From contig BIFV01000010.1 of NCBI GenBank assembly GCA_003990955.1, positions 124,001-188,000 on the forward strand: DNA of 64,000 nucleotides, in the 5' to 3' direction. Source of the DNA: Sporomusaceae bacterium FL31. GTDB taxonomy: Bacteria; Bacillota; Negativicutes; DSM-1736; Dendrosporobacteraceae. This document shows, one piece after another, positions 18,022 through 26,694 of this stretch (position 1 is the stretch's first letter; the number at the start of each line of letters is the position of its first letter). Under the pieces are notes generated by a model, which was not told the DNA's origin, searched no databases, and saw only the letters and a list, made by a program, of their open reading frames with translations. A program made the translations under genes and the position numbers.

Positions 18022-18746
18022 AGTGATGACCTCCCGCCTCCAGTTCCTCTAACCTCATAGTATTGCAGCAATTGGCCGATTGGCACAATTTCATAGCCTG
18101 CACCCCGCAGCTGATCAATGATGATCCCAACCGCCGCGGCGGTTGGCAGCGGATATTGGCCGTCATGCAGCAAGACAATGCCTCCTGGAGAAATGCCTTT
18201 GACTACCGTTGTCACTACCTTATCCACACTAGGCCGCTGCCAGTCATGCGGATCAACTGACCATAGGATGGTGGTATAACCGCGCTTGCGCGCCTCAGCT
18301 AAAACATTCTCATTATAAAGACCGCCTGGCGGACGAAACAGCGTTGGCTTCGTTGTTATGGCGGTAATGATTTTTTCAGTTTTATCAAGTTCTTCGCCGC
18401 ATTGTGCTGCGGTCATCTCTGTCAAATTCTTATGACTGTAAGCATGGCTGGCTATTTCATGCCCATCAGCAACTGCCTGGGCAACAATTTCCGGATTGCG
18501 CATTGCATTTTCACCGAGAATAAATAATGTCACTTGAACATGCTTTTCCCTTAATACAGCTAAGAGTTCCGGAGTGGTCTTATAATGCGGGCCATCATCA
18601 ATCGTTAACGCAATCACTTTATGAGTGGTCGGAACATTTTTTACTATTTTTATATCCTCGTGGACAATATGCTCAGCGAACGTACCCGCAAGCAATAAAA
18701 ATAAAAAGGTAATTCCCAAAAACTTGCGCCTATCAAATTGAACCAT
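18018..18746 (-). CDS. Polysaccharide deacetylase family protein (PdaB-like), copy 1
   Basis: Paralogue of the next gene with the same plan: signal anchor (about residues 9-24), TIDDGPHYKTTPELLAVL, HAYSH, RPPGGLYN, DPHDW and LLHDG, all catalytic residues kept. The shared VPTTHKVIALTIDDGP start shows recent common origin. Sporulation context (dacF-like divergent at 18896) suggests spore wall maturation. Which family member carries out cortex deacetylation cannot be told from sequence. Confidence 0.9.
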   Translation of the reverse strand: MVQFDRRKFLGITFLFLLLAGTFAEHIVHEDIKIVKNVPTTHKVIALTIDDGPHYKTTPELLAVLREKHVQVTLFILGENAMRNPEIVAQAVADGHEIASHAYSHKNLTEMTAAQCGEELDKTEKIITAITTKPTLFRPPGGLYNENVLAEARKRGYTTILWSVDPHDWQRPSVDKVVTTVVKGISPGGIVLLHDGQYPLPTAAAVGIIIDQLRGAGYEIVPIGQLLQYYEVRGTGGGRSSL

Positions 18747-18895
18747 AGCGATCGCCTCACCTTCTTTTGATTTTACGTGAAAAGAGATGAAGTTATACCA
18801 TCAGCTAAGCAAAGAAAACGCATGAATCTTTATAATCAACAATATAATTTCTATGTATTGAGTGACTTAACCACTCGAAGGCTGGAGGAGATGGC

Positions 18896-20053
18896 ATGCG
18901 CGTAATCATAAAACCCCTTTTATTACTCTGGTTGCTTGCGCTATTATTAACTAGCAGTATTGCACAAGCAGCACCACCAGATATCAAAGCAGGAGCCGCT
19001 GTACTCATTGACGCTAAAACCGGACAAATACTGTATGAGAAAAATGCTCATACCCGCCTCGCCCCCGCCAGTACGACTAAAATTCTTACTGCAATCATTG
19101 CCATTGAGAGCGGCCGTTTAGATGAAGAGGTCAAAGTCAGTGCCCGTGCTGCCGGAACAGCCGGTTCTTCCATGCACCTCCAAATTGGTCAGAAAATTTT
19201 ATTACGGGAATTGGTCACTGGCTTAATGATGCGTTCCGGCAACGATGCAGCTGTTGCTATTGCGGAATATCTGGCTGGTTCAGTCGAAGACTTTGTGATC
19301 ATGATGAATAGCAAGGCCCAAGCTCTTGGTGCCTATAACAGTCACTTTCGTAATCCTCATGGCCTTACTGCTGCCGGACACTACTCCAGTGCCTTTGATT
19401 TAGCCTGGTTAGCGCGTTATGCCATGCTCAACCCTTTATTTGCCGATATTGTCAGTACCCGCGAAACAAGTATCGACTGGTTTGATCAACGCGGCCATGA
19501 ACATGACCAAAATTTAAGAAATACCAATAAGCTCTTATGGATGCTGGAGGAAGCGGATGGCGTAAAGACCGGTACTACAGGCGAAGCGGGTCCCTGTCTG
19601 GTGTCCAGTGCCACCCGTGATAATCAAAAACTCATTGCCGTAGTGCTCCACGACCACGCCCGGTGGTATGATTCCATGGTGTTGTTGAAATGGGGCTTTA
19701 CTAACTTTAAATTATTTGATTATGCAGCTCAAGGCGATGTCGTAAACACCATCCCTGTTGAGCAGGGTCTAAGCACTGAGATTGATGCCATTGTTGCCGA
19801 TCAGGCAGCGCTGGTGGTTGATGCCAGCAGCTACGGAACAGTTACCGTGGAAGTCGATTTACCGACAACAATAAAAGCCCCTGTATACCAGGGGCAAAAA
19901 ATTGGTGAGATTGTATTTTTTGTTAAAGAAAAGGCAGTAAAAACAGTGGATATTATTGCCGCGCAGGATGTTGAAGAACGCACTCCGGTCCGCGTATTTC
20001 TCAACCATTTGACCAATTGGTTTCGCCAATTATCAGCTTGGGGATTACTCTAG
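18896..20053 (+). CDS. D-alanyl-D-alanine carboxypeptidase, DacF-like (peptidase S11)
   Basis: Serine DD-carboxypeptidase trimming peptidoglycan stem peptides. Signal peptide 1-26 (hydrophobic core then SIAQA-APP). Active-site SxxK is S59-T-T-K62, SGN is near 113, KTG near 216; an extra beta-rich C-terminal domain (about 270-350) and a C-terminal amphipathic stretch suit membrane attachment. The 385-residue length fits DacF/DacB types. GGAGGAG precedes the ATG. The final stop overlaps the convergent cheR stop by four bases. Confidence 0.93.
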   Translation: MRVIIKPLLLLWLLALLLTSSIAQAAPPDIKAGAAVLIDAKTGQILYEKNAHTRLAPASTTKILTAIIAIESGRLDEEVKVSARAAGTAGSSMHLQIGQKILLRELVTGLMMRSGNDAAVAIAEYLAGSVEDFVIMMNSKAQALGAYNSHFRNPHGLTAAGHYSSAFDLAWLARYAMLNPLFADIVSTRETSIDWFDQRGHEHDQNLRNTNKLLWMLEEADGVKTGTTGEAGPCLVSSATRDNQKLIAVVLHDHARWYDSMVLLKWGFTNFKLFDYAAQGDVVNTIPVEQGLSTEIDAIVADQAALVVDASSYGTVTVEVDLPTTIKAPVYQGQKIGEIVFFVKEKAVKTVDIIAAQDVEERTPVRVFLNHLTNWFRQLSAWGLL

Positions 20054-20832
20054 AACGGCTTACGGTAAAAGAACGGCAGATAGCTTTGAAAGCCAATATC
20101 CCGAAAATTAAGAATAGCCTCAGTTCCACCAACAAACAGAACTCCGCCTGGCTTCAGAGCAGCAAAAAAACGGCGATACAGCGCATCCTTTGCTTCCTCA
20201 GTAAAATAGATAACGACATTACGACATAAGATCAAATCAAATCCTGTTTCAAATTTATCTAAAAGCAGATTATGCCGCTGAAATTCAACACGTGCTTTGA
20301 TTTCCTCACTAATAATGAAGTTGTTTTCAACTTGTTTAAAATACTTTTTCTCCCTTGTTTGTGGAATATTCTTAAACTCATTGTTCGTGTAGACACCTTT
20401 TTTTGCCTTAGCCAATATTTCCACATCTAAATCAGTGGCCAAAATCCGATGCTTGGTATGTGGGGTAAGTTCGCTTAAGATAATGGCTAACGAATATGGC
20501 TCAGCGCCAATAGAACAGCCGGCACTCCAAATATTTAATTTAGGGCTCTTTGTGAGCAGGTCAGGCAAAACTTTCTTTTCCAGCTCACTAAATTTTTCAG
20601 GCGTGCGGAAAAATTCAGTCACATTAATGGTTAAGTAATCCACAAAGTCTTTATATAGTTGTTGATTCTTATCAATAAGTTCGAAAAAACCTAAATAGCT
20701 GCTTACGCCATGCCGTGTCATCAAATTGGTAATGCGCCGCTGCATCTGTGTAGGTTTATAATCATTTAAATTAATTCCTGATTTTGCATTGAATTTTTGT
20801 TTAAATGTTTCCCAGTCGCGTTCGTTGCTCAC
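20050..20832 (-). CDS. cheR: Chemotaxis protein methyltransferase CheR
   Basis: S-adenosylmethionine-dependent methylation of receptor glutamates, needed for chemotactic adaptation; the window holds three chemoreceptors. N-terminal helical domain (WETFKQKFNAKSGINLNDYK, RRITNLMTRHG) followed by the Rossmann domain with SAGCSIGAEPYSLAI and the FDLILCRNVVIYF motif. 260 residues, normal. It stands alone, without cheA/cheB/cheW nearby. Confidence 0.94.
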   Translation of the reverse strand: MSNERDWETFKQKFNAKSGINLNDYKPTQMQRRITNLMTRHGVSSYLGFFELIDKNQQLYKDFVDYLTINVTEFFRTPEKFSELEKKVLPDLLTKSPKLNIWSAGCSIGAEPYSLAIILSELTPHTKHRILATDLDVEILAKAKKGVYTNNEFKNIPQTREKKYFKQVENNFIISEEIKARVEFQRHNLLLDKFETGFDLILCRNVVIYFTEEAKDALYRRFFAALKPGGVLFVGGTEAILNFRDIGFQSYLPFFYRKPF

Positions 20833-21024
20833 TATATTGTACCCTCCATCAACTATCTTTACCTTCGCTCGTTCTTAAATGGGTGCTTCATAACTGTATG
20901 AATAGCATTTATTCGACAACTACCCGCTGATTTCCTACCAGTATTCTTCGCGGTCACTGTTTGTCTCTACAATAAAATGACCGCACAGGCCACTCATGAA
21001 AAAGCTGCCGGAATTCGGCAAAAA

Positions 21025-21056
21025 TAAAAAACGCTCACCGGTTGTGAGCGTTTTTT
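21025..21056 (-). terminator. Rho-independent terminator of ald
   Basis: AAAAAACGCTCAC-CGGTT-GTGAGCGTTTTTT, nine bases past the ald stop. A separate palindrome GCCGGAATTCGGC lies just beyond it (21006-21018). Confidence 0.9.
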
Positions 21057-21064
21057 AAGTGGAA

Positions 21065-22180
21065 TTATAATACTTGCTCCAGAGCAGTATAAGGAAGTTT
21101 TAAGGCATCGGCAACCGCTTGATAAGTCAGTTGTCCATTGATCACATTGACGCCTTTTGCCAAGCCAGGATTATCAAGGCAGGCTTGACGATACCCTTTA
21201 TTAGCAATTTGCAAAGCGTAATCCAGCGTTACATTGGTAAGCGCCAGTGTCGAAGTACGGGCAACAGCGCCAGGCATGTTGGCTACGGCATAATGCACAA
21301 CCCCAAATTTAGTGTATGTAGGTTCACTATGAGTAGTAACCCGGTCAATCGTTTCAACCGATCCACCTTGGTCAATTGCAACGTCAACAATTACCGAGCC
21401 AGCTTCCATGGTTTTAACCATTTCTTCTGTGACTAATTTAGGCGCCTTTGCACCAGGCAGCAATACTGCACCAACGACTAGATCAGCTTTTGTCACCCAT
21501 TCGGCAATATTGTAGCTATTAGACATGACTGTAGTTACCCGGCCGCCAAAAATATCGTCTAAATAAGCCAAACGTTCTGCCGATTTGTCAATGATCGTAA
21601 CACGAGCTCCCAGCCCAACTGCCATTTTAGCTGCATTGGTACCAACGATACCACCACCGACGATCACAACCTGAGCCGATGCCACTCCAGGTACACCGCC
21701 TAACAGGATACCTTTACCGCCATTTGGCTTTTCTAAAAATTGAGCCCCAATTTGAACAGCCATTCTGCCTGCTACTTCGCTCATTGGTGACAAGAGTGGC
21801 AAGCTGTTGTTACGGCCAACAATGGTCTCATAGGCAATACCGATCACTTTCTTGTCCAAAAGTGCTTTAGTCAATTCAGGCTCTGGCGCGAGATGCAAGT
21901 AAGTGAACAGAATCTGGCCTTCATGAAATAAGTCATATTCAGCAGCCAATGGTTCTTTTACTTTAATAATCATGTCTGATTTGTCAAATAGAGCCTTTTT
22001 GTCCGCAATAATTTGTGCGCCTGCTTTTTCGTAGCTTTCATTGGAAAAGCCGCTGCCAATACCAGCATTTTGTTCAACAAGAACAGTATGGCCAGCCTTA
22101 CGCAGCGCCTCAGTTCCCGCAGGAGTTAAGCCTACCCGGTTTTCATTGTTTTTAATTTCTTTCACTACACCAATTATCAT
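21065..22180 (-). CDS. ald: Alanine dehydrogenase
   Basis: NAD-dependent interconversion of alanine with pyruvate and ammonia. N-terminal [20 protein letters not shown], catalytic-region [30 protein letters not shown], the NAD fold [22 protein letters not shown] and [12 protein letters not shown] are all diagnostic. 371 residues, typical. Preceded by AGGGGG and by a long hairpin with a U-run. With alr behind it, the pair handles D/L-alanine, which in spore formers matters for germination and cortex synthesis. Confidence 0.97.
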   Translation of the reverse strand: MIIGVVKEIKNNENRVGLTPAGTEALRKAGHTVLVEQNAGIGSGFSNESYEKAGAQIIADKKALFDKSDMIIKVKEPLAAEYDLFHEGQILFTYLHLAPEPELTKALLDKKVIGIAYETIVGRNNSLPLLSPMSEVAGRMAVQIGAQFLEKPNGGKGILLGGVPGVASAQVVIVGGGIVGTNAAKMAVGLGARVTIIDKSAERLAYLDDIFGGRVTTVMSNSYNIAEWVTKADLVVGAVLLPGAKAPKLVTEEMVKTMEAGSVIVDVAIDQGGSVETIDRVTTHSEPTYTKFGVVHYAVANMPGAVARTSTLALTNVTLDYALQIANKGYRQACLDNPGLAKGVNVINGQLTYQAVADALKLPYTALEQVL

Positions 22181-22204
22181 GATAAATCCCCCTTAATTTT
22201 TTAA

Positions 22205-22268
22205 TAAAAAAAAGATAATACTATAACTAATTATTAACCCCATTGTTAATAATCATTAACTATTATCT
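22205..22268 (-). promoter_or_regulatory. Terminator-like hairpin in the ald leader
   Basis: On the minus strand a long imperfect stem (right arm of the plus strand 22246-22268, left arm 22213-22238, loop about 7 bases) ends in U8 at 22205-22212, 25 bases before the ald start. A TATAAT on the minus strand lies at 22280-22285, so transcripts would begin only a few bases before the stem. It could be an attenuator, a 5' stabilising hairpin or, as DNA, an Lrp-type operator. Confidence 0.55.
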
Positions 22269-22336
22269 TCTTTCAACACATTATACTTTATTTTATTCAT
22301 ATGAAATTATACGACAAAACGAATTACTTTCCTGCG

Positions 22337-22373
22337 AAAAAGCAACATGTATACAATATACATGTTGCTTTTA
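22337..22373 (-). terminator. Rho-independent terminator of alr
   Basis: On the minus strand AAAAGCAACATGTAT-ATTGT-ATACATGTTGCTTTTT; the stem is at least 12 bp and perfect. Confidence 0.85.
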
Positions 22374-22428
22374 TTAACCATAATTCAATTTAAGCCTAAT
22401 TATATAAGTAATAATGTCAACGAGGCAG

Positions 22429-23535
22429 TTATTTATATACCCGCGGGACCCTTTTCCCTACCATACAGACGATTTCATAATTGATTGTGCCAAGATGATC
22501 GGCTATTTCGTCAACAGGCAGATCCTTGCCGCCAAACAGCAAGACTTCATCACCTTCCTGGACATCCGGGATATCGGTTACATCAATCATGCACTGATCC
22601 ATGCAAATACGACCAATCACACTGGCACGTTGTCCCCGAATCAGAATGCTGGCTTTTTCAGCCAATAACCTAGTCCAGCCATCCGCATAACCCACCGGCA
22701 GCGTAGCAATACGGCTAGGGCGCTTGGTCACATAAGTACAGCCATAACTGACACCAACTCCGGCAGGGACTTCTTTTACCAGACTTACCAAGGCCTTGAA
22801 CTGCATGACTGGGCGCAGCTCTATGGTTTGCTTAACCTCATTGGAAGGCCATAATCCATAAAGAATGATGCCTGGCCTAACCATATTAAATTGTGTTTGT
22901 GGCAATTCCAAAATGGCAGCACTATTGGCAATGTGTTTAAGCGGTATGTCAATACCTCGGCATTTCAAGTCTTGAATAACCTGTTCAAAGCAATCCAGTT
23001 GTTTGAATGCATAAGTCTTATCTGCACTGTCAGCTGTAGCAAAATGAGAGAACAACCCTTCAATACAAATTCCGGGCATTTTCGCAACCGCTGCCGCGAA
23101 ATCAGCAACAGCCGCTGGCTGAACTCCCACCCGGCTCATACCGGTATCTACTTTTATATGAACTTTGGCGATAGTTCCCAACTCAACAGCAGCCTCAGAC
23201 AGCGCCCGAGCTGCTTCCAGACTAAAAATTGTCTGCTCAACAGCATGAGCCACTACCTGCCTGGCCTGAAGTTCAGGAGTATGCCCTAAAACAAGAATAG
23301 GCACGGTAAAACCAGCACCCCGTAATTCAAGCGCTTCACTTAAGATCGCAACTGCCAGATAGTCAGCCCCCGCTGCCACCGCCACCCTGGCCACTTCAAT
23401 AGCGCCATGACCATAAGCATCTGCTTTGATAACTGCACAAAACTTTGTTTCCGGTTTTAATAACCCTTTAATCACGCGAACATTGTGTTCGAGTGCAGCT
23501 AAATCAATTTGCACCCATACTGGCCGTTCTAGCAT
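22429..23535 (-). CDS. alr: Alanine racemase
   Basis: PLP enzyme making D-alanine for peptidoglycan. PLP lysine motif AVIKADAYGHGA near residue 39, second catalytic tyrosine in GVSYGCTYVTK, IGRICMDQCMIDV, and C-terminal NYEIVCMVGKRVPR. I chose MLERPVWVQIDL as the start because AGGAGGAG lies 8 bases upstream; a frame 93 bases longer exists but has no ribosome site. The product is 368 residues, normal. Confidence 0.96.
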   Translation of the reverse strand: MLERPVWVQIDLAALEHNVRVIKGLLKPETKFCAVIKADAYGHGAIEVARVAVAAGADYLAVAILSEALELRGAGFTVPILVLGHTPELQARQVVAHAVEQTIFSLEAARALSEAAVELGTIAKVHIKVDTGMSRVGVQPAAVADFAAAVAKMPGICIEGLFSHFATADSADKTYAFKQLDCFEQVIQDLKCRGIDIPLKHIANSAAILELPQTQFNMVRPGIILYGLWPSNEVKQTIELRPVMQFKALVSLVKEVPAGVGVSYGCTYVTKRPSRIATLPVGYADGWTRLLAEKASILIRGQRASVIGRICMDQCMIDVTDIPDVQEGDEVLLFGGKDLPVDEIADHLGTINYEIVCMVGKRVPRVYK

Positions 23536-23681
23536 GGTTTCTCCTCCTAGTCCCGGGCAATCCACCAGTCTATAGCATGTCCCATTAAGCAACCCTAGCA
23601 TCCTTCCCCACAACAGGTTGGCACACATACACCAAGCGATCGGTATAAAGCCCTTCGATTTATCTTATTGTTGAATATAAT

Positions 23682-23710
23682 AAAAAACCAGGCTGGAAAT
23701 ATCCAGTCCC
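23682..23710 (-). terminator. Terminator of the hypA-hypB-spo0E-like operon
   Basis: Minus strand GGACTGGATATTTCCAGCC followed by TGGTTTTTTA. The stem is short, so this is moderately supported. Confidence 0.6.
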
Positions 23711-23728
23711 AGTATGTTTAATATCGAT

Positions 23729-23908
23729 TTATTTTGCCTGACTGATTATATTTTTGTTCTTTTCATATTTAACAATAAGGCTGTCAAGATATTCACTCAA
23801 CTCGGTAACCTCAGGATCAATAAAATGCCCTCGTTTCACAGCAACCAATTCGTGAAGCCGAGTGCGAACCTTTTCAATCTCCATCTGTAACTGTCTTAAT
23901 TCAGACAC
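23729..23908 (-). CDS. Spo0E family aspartyl-phosphate phosphatase
   Basis: Small helical-hairpin phosphatase family that removes phosphate from Spo0A~P and delays sporulation. The 59-residue product has the family pattern: EIEKVRTRLHELV, then PEVTELSEYLDSLIVKY, where the SEYLD segment matches the Spo0E signature SxxxD. I set the start at the GTG giving SELRQLQMEI, 8 bases after GAGGTG. It begins 4 bases after hypB, an odd partner for hydrogenase genes. Confidence 0.85.
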   Translation of the reverse strand: MSELRQLQMEIEKVRTRLHELVAVKRGHFIDPEVTELSEYLDSLIVKYEKNKNIISQAK

Positions 23909-23912
23909 GCAT

Positions 23913-24572
23913 TTAACACCTCGCCTGTTTTTTGGCTCGTTTTCTAAGCCAGTCGTACCACTGGTTAAGCCCGTCACCCGTGCGGCATGAAACAGTAATT
24001 AGCTCTGCCGCTGAATTGATTGCGGTTAGATCGTTTATTGCAGACTCTAAGTTAAAGTCGGTAAAAGGAAGCAAATCGGTTTTATTAATTACAATAGCCT
24101 GCGCTTTAAAAAAAATCAAGGGATACTTTCGTGGTTTATCTTCACCTTCAGTAATACTTAAGACAGTCACACACGCCTGCTCTCCAATATTAAATTCAGC
24201 AGGACAAACTAGATTGCCCACATTTTCAATGATTAAAAGATCCAATCCTGTCAGTTCCAAATGATCCAATGCAATATTCACCATATTCGCATCAAGATGA
24301 CAGCCGCCTACCGTGTTAATCTGGACAACCTGTACACCCGGCTGTTCAATCCGCTGAGCATCCTTGTCAGTATACAAATCACCCTCAATGATCGCGATAT
24401 TGAGTTCACTCTTTAATGCAGCAATCGTCTTTTCAAGTAACAATGTTTTTCCACAGCCTGGTGCTCCCATGAGATTAAGGGCAAATATTCCGTGCTCTGC
24501 AAGCCTTGCATTCACTTGAGCTGCAAACTTATCATTGACTTCAAGTATATTTGCCATCACCTTAATTTCCAT
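23913..24572 (-). CDS. hypB: Hydrogenase nickel incorporation GTPase HypB
   Basis: SIMIBI-class GTPase supplying nickel to [NiFe]-hydrogenase. P-loop GAPGCGKT near residue 36, the metal-binding GGCHLD (Cys-His) at the switch, ENVGNLVCPAEFNIGE and the NKTDLL specificity motif. It lacks an N-terminal His-rich stretch and the CxxCGC motif. 219 residues. Its start overlaps the hypA stop by one base (TAATG). No hydrogenase structural gene is in the window. Confidence 0.96.
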   Translation of the reverse strand: MEIKVMANILEVNDKFAAQVNARLAEHGIFALNLMGAPGCGKTLLLEKTIAALKSELNIAIIEGDLYTDKDAQRIEQPGVQVVQINTVGGCHLDANMVNIALDHLELTGLDLLIIENVGNLVCPAEFNIGEQACVTVLSITEGEDKPRKYPLIFFKAQAIVINKTDLLPFTDFNLESAINDLTAINSAAELITVSCRTGDGLNQWYDWLRKRAKKQARC

Positions 24573-24913
24573 TACTCCACCTCAAGTGCATCGACCAAAA
24601 GTTCACGTCCGGATAAAATTTCGATAGAAATTGAGTGACAATCAGGACAGCTAAACATAAAGCATTGAATATGAAACTGATACCCACATTGATTGCATTT
24701 TCCCTGAGCTGGAACTATCTTGATCTGCAAACTAGCATGCTGAGCTATTGTTCCTGCGGCTAGTGTGGTAAACCCAAATTCTAGTGACTGCGGAACAATT
24801 TGCGTCATTTCCCCAATTAATAGTTTAATTGTATTCACCCGGGTGGCACCATGATCAGCAGCTGTCTGCAAAACAATATCTAAAATACTTTGCGCTATCG
24901 CCATTTCATGCAT
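24572..24913 (-). CDS. hypA: Hydrogenase nickel insertion protein HypA
   Basis: Nickel metallochaperone acting with HypB. N-terminal nickel site MHEMAIAQSI (Met-His-Glu), and a zinc domain with CNQCG and CPDC about 15 residues apart. 113 residues, standard length. First in the hypA-hypB-spo0E-like operon and divergent from the SASP gene. Confidence 0.96.
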   Translation of the reverse strand: MHEMAIAQSILDIVLQTAADHGATRVNTIKLLIGEMTQIVPQSLEFGFTTLAAGTIAQHASLQIKIVPAQGKCNQCGYQFHIQCFMFSCPDCHSISIEILSGRELLVDALEVE

Positions 24914-25053
24914 GCAGACACCTCAGCAAGCCAATACAAATAATCTATAACAGTATTATGTACTTCGATTCAGCTCAATTATTCCCTGCTATCTGGAAAA
25001 ATTTTATAGTTTATCAAAAAATAACATTGCCACTATTTACATAATACTCAACC

Positions 25054-25083
25054 GAATAACACTTTTAAGTTTGGTTGATAATA
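25054..25083 (+). promoter_or_regulatory. Candidate forespore (sigma-G/F) promoter of the SASP gene
   Basis: GAATA at 25054-25058, an 18-base spacer, and GATAATA at 25077-25083. This is close to the Bacillus sigma-G pattern (GHATR, 18 bases, CATWHTA; 6 of 7 in the -10). It lies 32 bases upstream of the SASP ATG, as expected for a forespore gene. Confidence 0.6.
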
Positions 25084-25114
25084 TGATTACAACGATATCA
25101 AGGAGGTGACAACA

Positions 25115-25327
25115 ATGGCTAGAAGCAACAAACCTGTTAATCCTGGTGCAGAAAATGCCCTTGACCGCATGAAGTTTGAAATCGCTTCCGAATTGGGCAT
25201 TGCAGAAACTGTTCGTCAAAATGGTTGGGCTACTATGACATCTGCTGACTGCGGTCGCGTTGGCGGTCAAATGGTTCGCCGTATGATCGAACAATATGAA
25301 TCCAGCATAAGCAATACTCAACAATAA
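25115..25327 (+). CDS. Alpha/beta-type small acid-soluble spore protein
   Basis: DNA-binding protein that coats and protects forespore DNA and is degraded at germination. 70 residues beginning MARSNKPVNPGAENALDRMK, with the GPR protease site region FEIASELG and the second conserved block GRVGGQMVRRMIEQ. AGGAGGTG lies 7 bases before the ATG; an in-frame GTG inside that ribosome site is ignored. Terminator follows. Confidence 0.97.
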   Translation: MARSNKPVNPGAENALDRMKFEIASELGIAETVRQNGWATMTSADCGRVGGQMVRRMIEQYESSISNTQQ

Positions 25328-25337
25328 TGGTTCACAT

Positions 25338-25362
25338 AAGGGCGGCTTTGCCGCCCTTTTAT
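25338..25362 (+). terminator. Rho-independent terminator of the SASP gene
   Basis: AAGGGCGGC-TTT-GCCGCCCTTTT. Confidence 0.9.
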
Positions 25363-25382
25363 TCATTTTCCCACAACAATGA

Positions 25383-26654
25383 TCATCGTTTACGCTTTAA
25401 CAAGATCTTAAGCTCTTGAACCTGGCGGGTATTGACAATATCCTTGGCGGTTAAGCCGCCTTTGCGCGCCACGTTCAAACCAGCATTCATGTAGGAGAGT
25501 TCGGGTACAGAGTGAGCATCAGGATTAATTGCAAATAAAACGCCCTGCTCTTTTGCTAGGCTGTGCCAGCGCCAATCGAGATCCAAACGGCGCGGATTGG
25601 CATTAATCTCAATCATTGTCCCTGTCTGGGCAGCCGCCGCAATAACCTCTGGAATATTCACCTGATAACCCGGTCTTTTTAACAGCATTCGCCCAGTCAT
25701 ATGCCCCAAGATACTTACATAAGGGTTGTTCATGGCTTTTATAATTCGCTTGGTCATGGTGCATTCATCTTGCTTAAAGGCTGAGTGCACTGAAGCAATA
25801 ACAAAATCAAACTGAGCCAGGATATCATCGGAATAATCTAATGATCCATCGGGTTTGATATCACTTTCAATCCCCGCAAGAATTGTAACATCGGGGTTTT
25901 TGCTATTTAATAAGTCGATTTCGCGGCGCTGCTGCAAAATCGCCGCTGTTTTTAACCCACCGGCATAATGTGCCGACTGGCTATGATCACTAATCCCCAG
26001 ATAACTCCAGCCTAAAAGACGGGCCGCTGCAATGAGTTGATCAATAGAATCACTACCATCTGAATACACGGTGTGAACATGCAATCCACCCGCGATATCC
26101 GCTGCTGTTACTAATGCGGGCAGCTTTCCTTCCATCGCCTGCGCAATTTCACCGCGTCCTTCACGCAATTCAGGCGGGATATAATCAAATGCCAACTGAC
26201 GGCAAAATTCTTCCTCGCTGGCTGCAGGTAAAGTTTTTCCTGCTTTAGTCAAAAGCCCCTGCGGACCAAAGGACAGTTCCCGGGTTTGAGCTAAAGCCGA
26301 AATCTGTTCATTGTGTCTGACATTTGCTGTATAAAAATAGAGAGCCGAAGCAAAATGACCCGGTTGAACCACATAAAGATTCAATGCGATTCCAACACTC
26401 AGTTCCGCCTTCAAGCAGTCTTTGCTTTGCTGCACAACCTTATGAATACCAGGCATTGTTCGGGCAAAATCCAGTACACGGTCATGCTTACTTGCTATCA
26501 CAATATCGATAGCATCAATAACCTCTACGCGCCGCCGAACGGCACCACTCACTGCAATTTGCTCGACCTGATCATAGGTTTGTAAATATTCGGCGATTTT
26601 TTCGGCTAAAGGCCAGGCTTCTTTTAATAGCAGCATTGGTATTGGCTTTTTCAC
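25383..26654 (-). CDS. PolX-like protein: degenerate polymerase palm plus PHP phosphoesterase
   Basis: Resembles the C-terminal three quarters of bacterial family X DNA polymerases. The usual N-terminal HhH and 8-kDa regions are absent. The palm (about 20-190) keeps a GAVRRR motif, but the metal-binding DxD reads AID (EVIDAIDIVIA), losing the first aspartate. The PHP domain looks intact: HVHTVYSDGSD, ISDHSQSAH, GIESDI, ASVHSAF, GHMTGR, EINANPRR and NPDAHS. It is more likely a phosphoesterase or nuclease than a polymerase. Start chosen at GTG 26654 (GAGGG upstream); a TTG 30 bases earlier is possible. Confidence 0.85.
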   Translation of the reverse strand: MKKPIPMLLLKEAWPLAEKIAEYLQTYDQVEQIAVSGAVRRRVEVIDAIDIVIASKHDRVLDFARTMPGIHKVVQQSKDCLKAELSVGIALNLYVVQPGHFASALYFYTANVRHNEQISALAQTRELSFGPQGLLTKAGKTLPAASEEEFCRQLAFDYIPPELREGRGEIAQAMEGKLPALVTAADIAGGLHVHTVYSDGSDSIDQLIAAARLLGWSYLGISDHSQSAHYAGGLKTAAILQQRREIDLLNSKNPDVTILAGIESDIKPDGSLDYSDDILAQFDFVIASVHSAFKQDECTMTKRIIKAMNNPYVSILGHMTGRMLLKRPGYQVNIPEVIAAAAQTGTMIEINANPRRLDLDWRWHSLAKEQGVLFAINPDAHSVPELSYMNAGLNVARKGGLTAKDIVNTRQVQELKILLKRKR

Positions 26655-26694
26655 ATCAATCCCTCGCGATGCAAAATGATCCAACTATTTTACC

